Positions 53,895-60,830 of a stretch of 64,000 nucleotides of DNA are shown piece after piece. The first letter of the stretch is position 1, and every line of letters starts with the position of its first letter. The translations under genes and the position numbers were made by a program. Where the stretch lies: positions 558,001 to 622,000 of the forward strand of contig OY970177.1 of assembly GCA_963707975.1 (NCBI GenBank), in the 5' to 3' direction. Below the pieces are notes generated by a model that worked only from the letters and a program-made list of their open reading frames with translations, had not been told where the DNA came from and did no database searches. The stretch comes from CAVVXX01 sp963707975 (lineage in GTDB: Bacteria; Pseudomonadota; Alphaproteobacteria; Micropepsales; Micropepsaceae).

Positions 53895-55070
53895 CTGGCC
53901 GACATTGCCGATCCGCGTTTCCTGCGGCCCCTGAAGGCGCCGGCTGAGAATATCGGCCATGCGGTGACGTTCGGGCCGGACCGGCCGCTCGTCCTCGACT
54001 CCGGGCCTACGCTTTCCCCGCTCACCATCGCTTACATGACCTACGGTACGCTCAATGCCAAACGCAGCAATGCCGTAATGGCGGCGCATGCGCTTTCTGG
54101 CGATCAATTCGTGGCCGGCACGCATCCTGTCACGGGAAAGCCGGGCTGGTGGAACCTGATGGTGGGGCCTGGCAAAACCATCGACACCGAGCGCTACTTC
54201 GTCATTTGCGCCAATGTCGTGGGCGGCTGCATGGGAACGACGGGGCCGGGCGAGATCGATCCCGCAACCGGCAAACCTTACGGCCTCGCTTTCCCGCTGG
54301 TGACGGTCCGCGACATAGTGCGGGCGCAGGCGATGTTGCTGGACGCGCTTGGCATCGAGCAGCTGCTTTGCGTACTTGGCGGTTCGATGGGCGGCATGCA
54401 GGCGCTGCAATGGCCGGTGAGTTATCCCGAGCGCGTATTCTCGGCCATGCCTATTGCCACCGCCGCGCGCCACTCGGCGCAGAACATCGCCTTCCATGAA
54501 GTTGGCCGCCAGGCGATCATGGCCGATCCCGAATGGCAGGGTGGCAATTATTCGCTTTCAGGCGCAAGCCCTTCCAAAGGCCTCGCGGTGGCGCGCATGG
54601 CCGCGCACATCACCTATTTGTCGGAAGCGGCCTTGCAGCGGAAATTCGGCCGCAATCTGCAGAACCGCGAGGCGCTGTCTTTTGGCTTCGATGCGGATTT
54701 CCAGATCGAATCTTACTTGCGCCACCAAGGTATGACGTTTGTCGATCGCTTCGACGCCAATTCCTATCTTTATATGACGCGGGCTATGGATTATTTCGAT
54801 CTCGCGGCCGATTACGGCGGCGTGCTGGCCGAAGCCTTCCGCGATACGCCCACGCGCTTCTGCCTTGTTTCTTTCACAAGCGACTGGCTGTTCCCGACGG
54901 CCGAGAACAAGCGTATCGCTCATGCGCTGAACGCTGCCGGCGCCAATGTCAGCTTTGTCGAAATCGAGAGCGACCGCGGCCATGACGCCTTTCTGCTTGA
55001 CGAGCCCGAGCTGTTCGCTACTGTACGCGGCTTTCTCAATGCCGCGGCCTCAGCCAGAGGCGTAAAATGA
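53895..55070 (+). CDS. metX: Homoserine O-acetyltransferase (MetX), CTG start likely
   Basis: Acylates homoserine in the methionine pathway; alpha/beta hydrolase fold. The first canonical start in frame is the GTG at 53964, but coding sequence clearly continues upstream (ADIADPRFLRPLKAPAENIGHAVTFGPDRPL) to the stop at 53859. GGAGG at 53885-53889 lies five bases before a CTG at 53895, giving 391 residues; no ATG, GTG or TTG occurs in frame between. Motifs: AYMTYGTLNAKRSNAV, the nucleophile in CVLGGSMGGMQALQW, SDWLFPTAENK and the catalytic RGHDAFLLDEP. Overlaps metW by four bases. MetX versus succinyl specificity cannot be read. Confidence 0.92.
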   Translation: MADIADPRFLRPLKAPAENIGHAVTFGPDRPLVLDSGPTLSPLTIAYMTYGTLNAKRSNAVMAAHALSGDQFVAGTHPVTGKPGWWNLMVGPGKTIDTERYFVICANVVGGCMGTTGPGEIDPATGKPYGLAFPLVTVRDIVRAQAMLLDALGIEQLLCVLGGSMGGMQALQWPVSYPERVFSAMPIATAARHSAQNIAFHEVGRQAIMADPEWQGGNYSLSGASPSKGLAVARMAAHITYLSEAALQRKFGRNLQNREALSFGFDADFQIESYLRHQGMTFVDRFDANSYLYMTRAMDYFDLAADYGGVLAEAFRDTPTRFCLVSFTSDWLFPTAENKRIAHALNAAGANVSFVEIESDRGHDAFLLDEPELFATVRGFLNAAASARGVK

Positions 55071-55687
55071 AGCAATCGCTCGGCCCCCTGCGGCCTGATC
55101 TTGCGGCCATTTCCGAAATGATCCCGGCCTCGGTACGCGTGCTCGATGTCGGCTGCGGCGATGGCGTGCTGCTTGAACACCTAGTGACCGCCCGCCAGGT
55201 GGATGGCCGCGGGCTCGAACTCAACCAGCAGAACGTCAATTCCTGTGTCGCGCGCGGGCTGTCGGTCGTGCAGGGCGACGCGGACACGGATCTGGTGGAT
55301 TACCCTTCCCAGGTGTTCGACATTGTGATCCTGAGTCAGACCATCCAGGCCACGCGCCGCCCACGACATGTGCTGAACGAGCTTTTACGCATCGGCAAGC
55401 GCACAGTGGTGTCCCTGCCCAATTTCGGCCACTGGCGCGTGCGGCTGTCGCTGCTTGCCAGAGGCCGCATGCCGATGACCAAAGCGCTCGGTTATGCCTG
55501 GTACGACACGCCCAATATTCACCTTTGCACGATCGCCGATTTCGTGGCGCTCACGGACGAGTCCGGTGCGCGGATTGAACGGGCCTTGGAGCTGCAAGGA
55601 AATGGCGCGACGCGCGATATGCATGCCGGCGCCTGGGGCCCTAACCTGTTTGCCGAAGGCGCGATTTTTCTGTTGACCAAAAAATAA
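55067..55687 (+). CDS. metW: Methionine biosynthesis protein MetW
   Basis: SAM-dependent-methyltransferase-fold protein that forms a unit with MetX and is needed for its activity in many bacteria. The 206-residue product begins at an ATG overlapping the metX stop (ATGA) and has VRVLDVGCGDGVLLEHLV, GLELNQQNVNSCVARGLSVVQGDADTDL, FDIVILSQTIQATRRPRHVLNELLRIGKRTVVSLPNFGHWRVRL and PMTKALGYAWYDTPNIHLCTIADF, all typical. A hairpin (55688-55713) directly follows the stop codon. Confidence 0.95.
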   Translation: MKQSLGPLRPDLAAISEMIPASVRVLDVGCGDGVLLEHLVTARQVDGRGLELNQQNVNSCVARGLSVVQGDADTDLVDYPSQVFDIVILSQTIQATRRPRHVLNELLRIGKRTVVSLPNFGHWRVRLSLLARGRMPMTKALGYAWYDTPNIHLCTIADFVALTDESGARIERALELQGNGATRDMHAGAWGPNLFAEGAIFLLTKK

Positions 55688-55713
55688 GCGCGAGCGGGTT
55701 TCCCCGTTCGCGC
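55688..55713. terminator. Hairpin directly after metW
   Basis: Eleven-pair stem GCGCGAGCGGG (55688-55698) with CCCGTTCGCGC (55703-55713), one G-T wobble, four-base loop; it starts at the base after the TAA. No T run follows, so it may stabilise mRNA or act as a bidirectional, weak terminator. Confidence 0.5.
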
Positions 55714-55781
55714 CTGTAATCGAACTTCAAGGCATCTCGTCCCAAATCAGGTTTCGATGCCGTGAAGATCGCAGGGATGAA

Positions 55782-56066
55782 TTATTTCGGTGCCGTTGCG
55801 TTGTTCTCAGGCGCCGCCATGTTGTTACCAGCCGCCGCGCCGGTGGTCTTGTGCTTCTTGTGCTTCTTGGGTGCCGTGGTCGTAGCGTTGTTCGCTGCGG
55901 GCGCGGTGGTCGTAGCGTTGTTCGCTGCGGGCGCGGTCGTCGAAGTATTATTGGCTGCCGGAGCCGACATGTTGGACGTGGACGACATATTGTCGGCCGC
56001 GAACGCTGTCCCACCAAGGACCACAGCGAACAGAACGGCCGGGAAAGCAAGTTTCAAAGTGCGCAT
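55782..56066 (-). CDS. Small secreted low-complexity protein with 30-bp internal repeats
   Basis: Not recognised. From the ATG at 56066 (AAGGAGAACTTA before it) the product has 94 residues: a signal peptide (TLKLAFPAVLFAVVLGGTAFA) and a mature part made of three decapeptide-like units rich in Ala, Asn and Thr (APAANNTSTT, APAANNATTT, APAANNATTT), a basic patch KKHKKHK and an Asn/Ala tail. Two of the units are encoded by identical 30-bp DNA copies, a third is diverged. Proteins of this type are common in Rhizobiales and may be periplasmic; role unknown. Confidence 0.75.
   Translation of the reverse strand: MRTLKLAFPAVLFAVVLGGTAFAADNMSSTSNMSAPAANNTSTTAPAANNATTTAPAANNATTTAPKKHKKHKTTGAAAGNNMAAPENNATAPK
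55876..55965. repeat. 30-bp tandem repeat inside the low-complexity secreted-protein gene
   Basis: Two identical 30-bp units (55876-55905 and 55906-55935) followed by a third, diverged copy (55936-55965). In frame, each encodes ten residues (A/N/T/P-rich). Unit number is likely to vary between strains by slippage. Confidence 0.85.
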
Positions 56067-56207
56067 TAAGTTCTCCTTTGTCAGCGCCAGAGCCCCCGCC
56101 CGGCGCCGCGAATGAATACGATTGCAACCTGACGCCATCCTGACGCAAGAATGAAATGATGGTAATGCTTCGTTCATTCCAAGTTTTCCAGATAATACCA
56201 TTTGAAA

Positions 56208-56918
56208 TCAATATGTTGCGCCTGCAAGCACAGACTGGCGTGCAGGCTTAGCGGTGGCCGGGGCCAGCCCATAAAGCGATTTCGAGGCGTCGACGATGTG
56301 CACGCCGGCAAATCCGCGCCACAGCCGCCTTCCCGTGCGCTCCCAGCCCATGCCGCTGGGTACGCGCCTGCGGTCGAATGGAGGCATCAACAGCGCCACA
56401 TCCCAGCGTTCCGGCACGAAGAGCGAGCGCTGCAGCAGGTGCTCGAGCTGGCTGCGGCTATAGGGCCGCCCATGCCCGAACGGCGTGGTTTCCAGCTGTG
56501 CCCACAGGCTGGTGCGATTGGGCGCGACGATCAGAAGCCGCCCATCGGGCGTCAGCACGCGCCACAACTCGCGCATGAAAGGGCGCTCGGCTTCGCTGAA
56601 CTCCAGCCCGTGCACCAGCAGGATGCGGTCGAAGGAGGAATTGGGAAAGGGCAGCGTGTGCTCTTCGACGAGCGTGGCGGAGTTGCGTTCGGCAGAGCTC
56701 CAGCCGCTCACACCCTGCTGGGCAGGCACCGCGGCCAAAACGCGCTCGGCCTCGGCGGCAAAAGGCTTGAGATATGGCGTGGCGAAGCCGAAGCCCAGCA
56801 GGCGCTGGCGCGACAGATCCGGCCACAGCGCGCGCAGGCGCTGCAACACCAGGCGGCGTGCCATCTGGCCTTTCGGGCTTTCGTAGAACTGGCTGATTGC
56901 GCGGGCATCTAGCGGCAT
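56208..56918 (-). CDS. Class I SAM-dependent methyltransferase
   Basis: Methyltransferase-fold protein of unknown substrate, 236 residues. It begins DARAISQFYESPKGQMARRLVLQRLRALWPDL, has a motif I-like LLGFGFATPYLKPFAAEAERVLAAVPAQQG, and the post-motif region HTLPFPNSSFDRILLVHGLEFSEAERPFMRELWRVLTPDGRLLIVAPNRTSLWAQLETTPFGHGRPYS. The glycine-rich loop GFGFATP is not the common GxGxG. Divergent arrangement with gloB, 66 bp apart, is the usual one in alphaproteobacteria and supports the family call. Confidence 0.88.
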   Translation of the reverse strand: MPLDARAISQFYESPKGQMARRLVLQRLRALWPDLSRQRLLGFGFATPYLKPFAAEAERVLAAVPAQQGVSGWSSAERNSATLVEEHTLPFPNSSFDRILLVHGLEFSEAERPFMRELWRVLTPDGRLLIVAPNRTSLWAQLETTPFGHGRPYSRSQLEHLLQRSLFVPERWDVALLMPPFDRRRVPSGMGWERTGRRLWRGFAGVHIVDASKSLYGLAPATAKPARQSVLAGATY

Positions 56919-56984
56919 GGCTTAAGGCGTAAACCCGGAAAGCCCTCGGTTCAATGCGTGCGCCGGTATTGCTAGGCTGAGGCC

Positions 56985-57755
56985 ATGTCCGGCCTAGAAA
57001 TCCTGCCTGTCGCCTGCCTCAAGGACAATTACGCATATCTGCTGTTCGATGCCGATGGTGAAGCATGTGCCGTTGTCGATCCGTCGGAGGCTGCGCCGGT
57101 AAGCCGCGCGCTAGCCGCGCGCAATCTCAGGCTCACGCATATTCTTAACACGCATCATCACCACGATCATGTGGGCGGCAATCTGGCGCTGAAACAGGCG
57201 ACAGGCGCTAAGATCGTTGGCGCTGAAAAAGATTACCCACGCATTCCGGGGCTCGATCGCGGTTTGCGGGATGGAGAAATTCTCCGCCTTGGCGCGCATC
57301 AGGCGCGCATTCTGGAAATTCCCGGCCATACCAGTGGCCATATTGCCTATTGGTTCGAGGCTGCGCGCGCGGTGTTCACCGGAGACACACTGTTTCTCAT
57401 GGGCTGCGGGCGGCTGTTCGAAGGCACGCCCGCGATGATGTGGGCAAGCCTTTCCAAACTGATGGCGCTGCCCGGCGACACGCGGATTTATTGCGGCCAC
57501 GAATACACGCTCAACAATTGCCGCTTCTCACTGACGCTGGAGCCCGGCAATGCCGATCTGCAGGCGCGCATGAGAGATGCCGAGCAAATGCGCGCGGCCG
57601 GCAAACCTACAGTGCCGGCGATGATGGCGCTGGAGAAGAAGACCAATCCGTTCCTGCGCCCGGCCTCGCCAGAAATCCGCCGCACGCTCGCCATGGAGAA
57701 CGCAAGCGACGTGGATATCTTTGCCGAGATGCGGCGGCGCAAGGATGTATTCTGA
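56985..57755 (+). CDS. gloB: Hydroxyacylglutathione hydrolase (glyoxalase II)
   Basis: Metallo-beta-lactamase-fold enzyme that hydrolyses S-lactoylglutathione in methylglyoxal detoxification. The 256-residue product has the metal-binding THHHHDHVGG, IPGHTSGHIAYWF, VFTGDTLFLMGCGRLFEGTPAMMWASLSKLMALPGDTRIYCGHEYTLNNCRFSLTLEP and the C-terminal substrate-binding KKTNPFLRP. All metal ligands are present. A divergent methyltransferase gene sits upstream. Confidence 0.96.
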   Translation: MSGLEILPVACLKDNYAYLLFDADGEACAVVDPSEAAPVSRALAARNLRLTHILNTHHHHDHVGGNLALKQATGAKIVGAEKDYPRIPGLDRGLRDGEILRLGAHQARILEIPGHTSGHIAYWFEAARAVFTGDTLFLMGCGRLFEGTPAMMWASLSKLMALPGDTRIYCGHEYTLNNCRFSLTLEPGNADLQARMRDAEQMRAAGKPTVPAMMALEKKTNPFLRPASPEIRRTLAMENASDVDIFAEMRRRKDVF

Positions 57756-57763
57756 AAATAAAT

Positions 57764-58012
57764 TTATTCGGACGCGCCGCCGTCCGGTTTGTCTTTGTCT
57801 TTATCGTCATTATCGGTGTTCTTGTCTTTGTCCTTGCTGCTGCTGCTGACCGCGCTGGCGGCGCCGCTGACCACGCTGCCGGCGACATCCGCGGTGGTGG
57901 AAACAGCGGTGCCGGCGACGCTGGCCGCGGTATCGACCACGCTGACCACCGCGCAGCCGGAAAGTGCTGCGCCAATGGCGAACAAAGCCGCCAGCATCGA
58001 AACAGCGCGCAT
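57764..58012 (-). CDS. Small lipoprotein with acidic/basic C-terminus
   Basis: Not recognised. 82 residues: signal MRAVSMLAALFAIGAALSGC with lipobox (Cys20), a Val/Ala/Ser/Thr helix (VSVVDTAASVAGTAVSTTADVAGSVVSGAASAVSS) of strongly amphipathic or hydrophobic kind, and a hydrophilic tail with DKDK repeats ending DGGASE. Similar small lipoproteins occur in alphaproteobacteria without known function. It converges on gloB. Confidence 0.72.
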   Translation of the reverse strand: MRAVSMLAALFAIGAALSGCAVVSVVDTAASVAGTAVSTTADVAGSVVSGAASAVSSSSKDKDKNTDNDDKDKDKPDGGASE

Positions 58013-58211
58013 GACCGCTTCCTTACGCGAACCATCGCCGCCCGCGCCTCCATCCAGGCGGGGCGCGAAGTTCGAAACCCGACCCTACGCGGATTCATGA
58101 GCAGGCAGAAGGGGATACGGGGTGCGCCTGCGGGCCTGGGGCTGCCTTATGATCTTCACTCTCCGGCAGGATTCACGTAAGGTGTCAGGACAAAATATGG
58201 GAGTTTTCCCG

Positions 58212-58523
58212 ATGAAATATCTTGTTGCGGGCATGTTTGCGGTGGCCTTGCTGGCGAGCCCCTCGGCCATGGCAGCCTGTTATCATCATTGTGGTTGGGG
58301 CTTGGGCCATCATTATCATAGCGGCTGGTGGGGCGACCCGCATTGGGCACACCATCATTGGGCGCACGGCGAACGGCTCTTCTTCAATTGGCGCGACGCC
58401 GAATTTGTCGATTGGCGCTGGCATCATCTCCACGACCCCGGACGTTTCCATTGGGTGTTTGCGGGTGGTGACACATATCTGCTGGTGGACGACGGCGGTG
58501 TCGTGATGGAAACTTATCCATAA
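58212..58523 (+). CDS. Small secreted His/Trp-rich protein
   Basis: Not recognised. From the ATG at 58212 (GGGAGTTTTCCCG before it) the product has 103 residues: signal peptide (KYLVAGMFAVALLASPSAMA) and a mature part rich in His and Trp, for example CYHHCGWGLGHHYHSGWWGD, HHHWAHGER, DWRWHHLHDPGRFHW, then a short beta-like end TYLLVDDGGVVMETYP. The His clusters and the CxxxC pair suggest metal binding (copper, nickel or zinc), but that is inference. A good terminator follows. Confidence 0.75.
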   Translation: MKYLVAGMFAVALLASPSAMAACYHHCGWGLGHHYHSGWWGDPHWAHHHWAHGERLFFNWRDAEFVDWRWHHLHDPGRFHWVFAGGDTYLLVDDGGVVMETYP

Positions 58524-58547
58524 CCAGCTATCTCGCGTGGAATTGCG

Positions 58548-58580
58548 AAAGGGCGGGCTTTGCGGCCCGCCCTTTTTTGT
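58548..58580 (+). terminator. Rho-independent terminator of the His/Trp-rich protein gene
   Basis: Perfect eleven-pair stem AAAGGGCGGGC (58548-58558) with GCCCGCCCTTT (58565-58575), six-base loop, T run to 58578. Confidence 0.9.
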
Positions 58581-58604
58581 TCTGGGCGGGACATTGGCGT
58601 TCTT

Positions 58605-58669
58605 CATGCTTCGACAAGCTTAGCATGAGGGCCTAAAATGCATTCCGCACCCTGAGCTTGTCGAAGGGT
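58605..58669. repeat. Pair of inverted REP-like palindromes
   Basis: First element CATGCT...AGCATG at 58605-58627; second ACCCTGAGCTTGTCGAAGGG(T) at 58649-58669. The cores are the same palindrome (CTGAGCTTGTCGAAG and its reverse, with one change) in opposite orientation, 21 bp apart, the layout of a bacterial interspersed mosaic element. A third copy is at 35348-35375. Confidence 0.75.
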
Positions 58670-58709
58670 AAGAGTGTCAGTATTTCAAGATTTAAGATTG
58701 GAAAACGCA

Positions 58710-58877
58710 ATGAGCGAAACCCACGACCAGGACGATCTGCCGCCGAAAAAAGACCGGCAGCACATTCCCACGCTTGGCTTCATTTTCGGCGAGGTGACGG
58801 GCTCAGTAGTATGGATCGCGGTTATTCTCCTGCTTGCCGCAGGGGTTGCTTGGCTGGCGATCCGGTCGATGTCGTAA
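58710..58877 (+). CDS. Small membrane protein, unknown
   Basis: Not recognised. 55 residues from the ATG at 58710: an acidic/basic N-terminus SETHDQDDLPPKKDRQ, then LGFIFGEVTGSVVWIAVILLLAAGVAWLAIRSMS with one clear membrane helix. Codon use is compatible with a gene, but a ribosome site is weak, so it could be chance. Placed between a terminator plus repeats and the MAPEG gene. Confidence 0.5.
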   Translation: MSETHDQDDLPPKKDRQHIPTLGFIFGEVTGSVVWIAVILLLAAGVAWLAIRSMS

Positions 58878-58978
58878 GGCGCGGGCCGGGGAGACAGGCG
58901 GGCCGACCTAAAGGCGTAGGATTGCATCCGCGCTGGTGATTCGATTTTTCGCGCGCAGGAAATTTTGAGGGGAAGCAC

Positions 58979-59395
58979 ATGGGCTCGGCCAATATCAGTT
59001 CCATCGAAATGCAAATTCTGTTTTGCTCCATACTGCTGGGGTTGCTGCAGCTGTTTGTGGTCATACTCGTCAGCGTGATGGGGCGGGGGCTGCCATGGAA
59101 CGTGAGCTCGCGCGACGAGCCCGCGCGCCCGCTCAACAAATATGCCGCGCGTTTCGAGCGCTCTTACAAGAATTTCCTCGAGACCTTTCCGCTGTTCGCC
59201 GCCACCGTGCTGCTGGCGACGGCTCTCGGCCGCACCAATGCCGCATCGGCCATGGGCGCGCAGATCTATATCTGGGCGCGCGTGCTTTACGTTCCAGCCT
59301 ATATCGCGGGCGTGCCATGGGTGCGCACGCTGGTATGGACCGCGTCCTTCGTCGGCATCCTGATGATCGCCGACGCCATCTGGCCGGGGTGGTGA
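58979..59395 (+). CDS. MAPEG-family membrane protein
   Basis: 138-residue protein of the MAPEG superfamily (membrane-associated proteins in eicosanoid and glutathione metabolism). It has four membrane helices, RPLNKYAARFERSYKNFLETFPLFAATVLLATALGRTNAASAMGAQIYIWARVLYVPAYIAGVPWVRTLVWTASF: the ERSYKNFLETFPLF and ARVLYVPAYI motifs are diagnostic. GAGGGGAAGCAC precedes the ATG. Bacterial members mostly have no proven substrate; glutathione transferase activity is possible. Confidence 0.9.
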   Translation: MGSANISSIEMQILFCSILLGLLQLFVVILVSVMGRGLPWNVSSRDEPARPLNKYAARFERSYKNFLETFPLFAATVLLATALGRTNAASAMGAQIYIWARVLYVPAYIAGVPWVRTLVWTASFVGILMIADAIWPGW

Positions 59396-59450
59396 GGGAG
59401 CGGGCTCGCCAGCCTTCTCTGCGCCTAATCTGTCGCCTGAATCTCACTAT

Positions 59451-59550
59451 CGTCATGGCCGGGCTTGACCCGGCCATCCATCAATACAAAGAGTCATCCT
59501 GCGCGCGGACACGCGCCGGATGGATGGCCGCCTCAAGGGCGGCCATGACG
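59451..59550. repeat. Composite palindromic repeat (BIME/REP type)
   Basis: Two imperfectly inverted 30-base arms (59451-59480 and 59521-59550) starting CGTCATGGCC and ending GGCCATGACG, each with its own inner palindrome (GGCCGGG..CCCGGCC; GGCCGCC..GGCGGCC). Intergenic repeats with the GTCATGGCCGGGCTTG core are very abundant in Rhizobiales and relatives. It ends 13 bases before the start of the antitoxin-like gene. Confidence 0.85.
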
Positions 59551-59563
59551 AGTGGAGAATGAC

Positions 59564-59800
59564 GTGAGCCGGAAAACGGTTAAGTACACGGAGGGCGAGA
59601 TCGGCAAAATCGGACCGGTGCTGAAGGACTTCCTGCCGCCGCCGGATAAGCTCGCGCTTCGCGAAGAGAATGTGAAGGTGACGCTTTCGCTTTCACGCCG
59701 CAGCATGGAGTTCTTCAAGCGCCACGCGCAAAAGCGCCATGTTCCCTATCAGCGCATGATCCGCGCGCTGGTGGACGCATATGCGGAGAAGGAACGATGA
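59564..59800 (+). CDS. CopG/BrnA-like antitoxin protein
   Basis: 78-residue protein resembling antitoxins with a C-terminal ribbon-helix-helix-like segment. It starts at a GTG (GGAGAATGAC before it): SRKTVKYTEGEIGKIGPVLKDFLPPPDKL, then VKVTLSLSRRSMEFFKRHAQKRHVPYQRMIRALVDAYAEKER, a build seen in CopG/BrnA-type antitoxins that bind DNA and a toxin. The next gene overlaps it by four bases and is also antitoxin-like; no toxin gene of RelE, BrnT or HigB type is adjacent. The repeat just upstream may hold its promoter. Confidence 0.7.
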   Translation: MSRKTVKYTEGEIGKIGPVLKDFLPPPDKLALREENVKVTLSLSRRSMEFFKRHAQKRHVPYQRMIRALVDAYAEKER

Positions 59801-60084
59801 TGAAGAACCCTCCCCATCCCGGCCAGTCCGTGCGGCTCGATTGCCTTGAGCCGCTAGGCCTGAGCGTGACCGAAGGTGCGAAGGTACTAGGCGTCACGCG
59901 GCAGGCGCTCAACAATCTCGTCAACGGCAAAAACGGCATTTCGCCGGAAATGGCGATTCGGATGCACAAGGCATTTGGCGGCGGCGCTGAGGTGTGGCTC
60001 GGCGTGCAGCTGGATTATGACCTGGCGCAGGCGAAGAAGCACGAGCGTGCGATCAAGGTACGGCGTGTTCCGCGCGCGGCGTGA
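59797..60084 (+). CDS. higA: HigA-family addiction-module antitoxin
   Basis: 95-residue helix-turn-helix (XRE) protein: HPGQSVRLDCLEPLGLSVTEGAKVLGVTRQALNNLVNGKNGISPEMAIRMHKAFGGGAEVWLGVQLDYDLAQAKKHERAIKVRRV, which matches HigA/VapI antitoxins closely. HigA is normally encoded right after the HigB toxin. Here the upstream neighbour is a CopG-like protein (ATGA overlap) and no HigB lies within the window, so this may be an orphan antitoxin or a transcription regulator. Confidence 0.88.
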   Translation: MMKNPPHPGQSVRLDCLEPLGLSVTEGAKVLGVTRQALNNLVNGKNGISPEMAIRMHKAFGGGAEVWLGVQLDYDLAQAKKHERAIKVRRVPRAA

Positions 60085-60134
60085 GTTGGTGGCGTGGGCG
60101 GTGATTAGGTGGGTGGGGTAAGAAACCGCTTCGA

Positions 60135-60830
60135 CTATTTCTGCGGCTCGATCACAACAAATGCTCCAGCATAGGCATCGACTACGTAAACTTTCTTGAA
60201 ATTACCAATCCCAACCTGAGTCACCATTCTACGAATTGCAACCTCAAAGCCTTCATCAAGTAAGTTTGGATAGAACCCTCTTGCGAAGATCACGAGGCTG
60301 ACGCCCTTGTTATCGCGCTGGGTCTTCCGCTGTAGCGCTTTTGTTAGCTCCGCAGCCAATGCCTCAAGCCTTTCCGCTGGAGAATATGCACGCGGATCAT
60401 TCTCGATTTCGCCATCATCGCCCCTAGAAATATCTCCGCCGCCAAAGCAGTGACCGTCTTGACTTAGCTTTTCTATCTCCAGTCTACGGAGGTAGCCTCC
60501 CTTCCCGTCATTCTTCCAATCCGGATCAGCGACTGTGATCTGTAAAGGAATAATTTCCTTGTCGATACAAATCTCCGCATCGACGGGATCGCCCTTGCGT
60601 ATTAGCCGAAACGTATCACTGTCGGATATCTGAATGGCGTCTGCTAACAGGAGAGTGGGTCTCACCTCTTCTCTCCATTCCTTGGCCCAAGGGAGTTCAC
60701 CCAAGTCGATCTTCGATCGCTCTGACTGACCAGCGCGCTTGAGCACACTCGCAAATGCTCGCAATTTCCCGAAAGGGTATTTTTCTCCCCGCGAAAACGG
60801 CAAGCTCAGTTGGGCAAGGGAAAGGTTCAA
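60135..60830 (-). CDS. Unknown protein with lower GC than its neighbours
   Basis: Not recognised. 231 residues, hydrophilic, cytoplasmic. The sequence runs LPFSRGEKYPFGKLRAFASVLKRAGQSERSK, TLLLADAIQISDSDTFRLIRKGDPVDAEICIDKEIIPLQITVADPDWKNDGKGGYLRRLEIEKLSQDGHCFGGG, and a C-terminal VSLVIFARGFYPNLLDEGFEVAIRRMVTQVGIGNFKKVYVVDAYAGAFVVIEPQK with alternating hydrophobic strands. GC content is visibly lower than rpoD and the flanking genes, suggesting transfer. The first possible start is a TTG overlapping the rpoD stop (TTGA); further TTG/GTG candidates lie inside. Its N-terminal extent is uncertain. Confidence 0.65.
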   Translation of the reverse strand: MNLSLAQLSLPFSRGEKYPFGKLRAFASVLKRAGQSERSKIDLGELPWAKEWREEVRPTLLLADAIQISDSDTFRLIRKGDPVDAEICIDKEIIPLQITVADPDWKNDGKGGYLRRLEIEKLSQDGHCFGGGDISRGDDGEIENDPRAYSPAERLEALAAELTKALQRKTQRDNKGVSLVIFARGFYPNLLDEGFEVAIRRMVTQVGIGNFKKVYVVDAYAGAFVVIEPQK

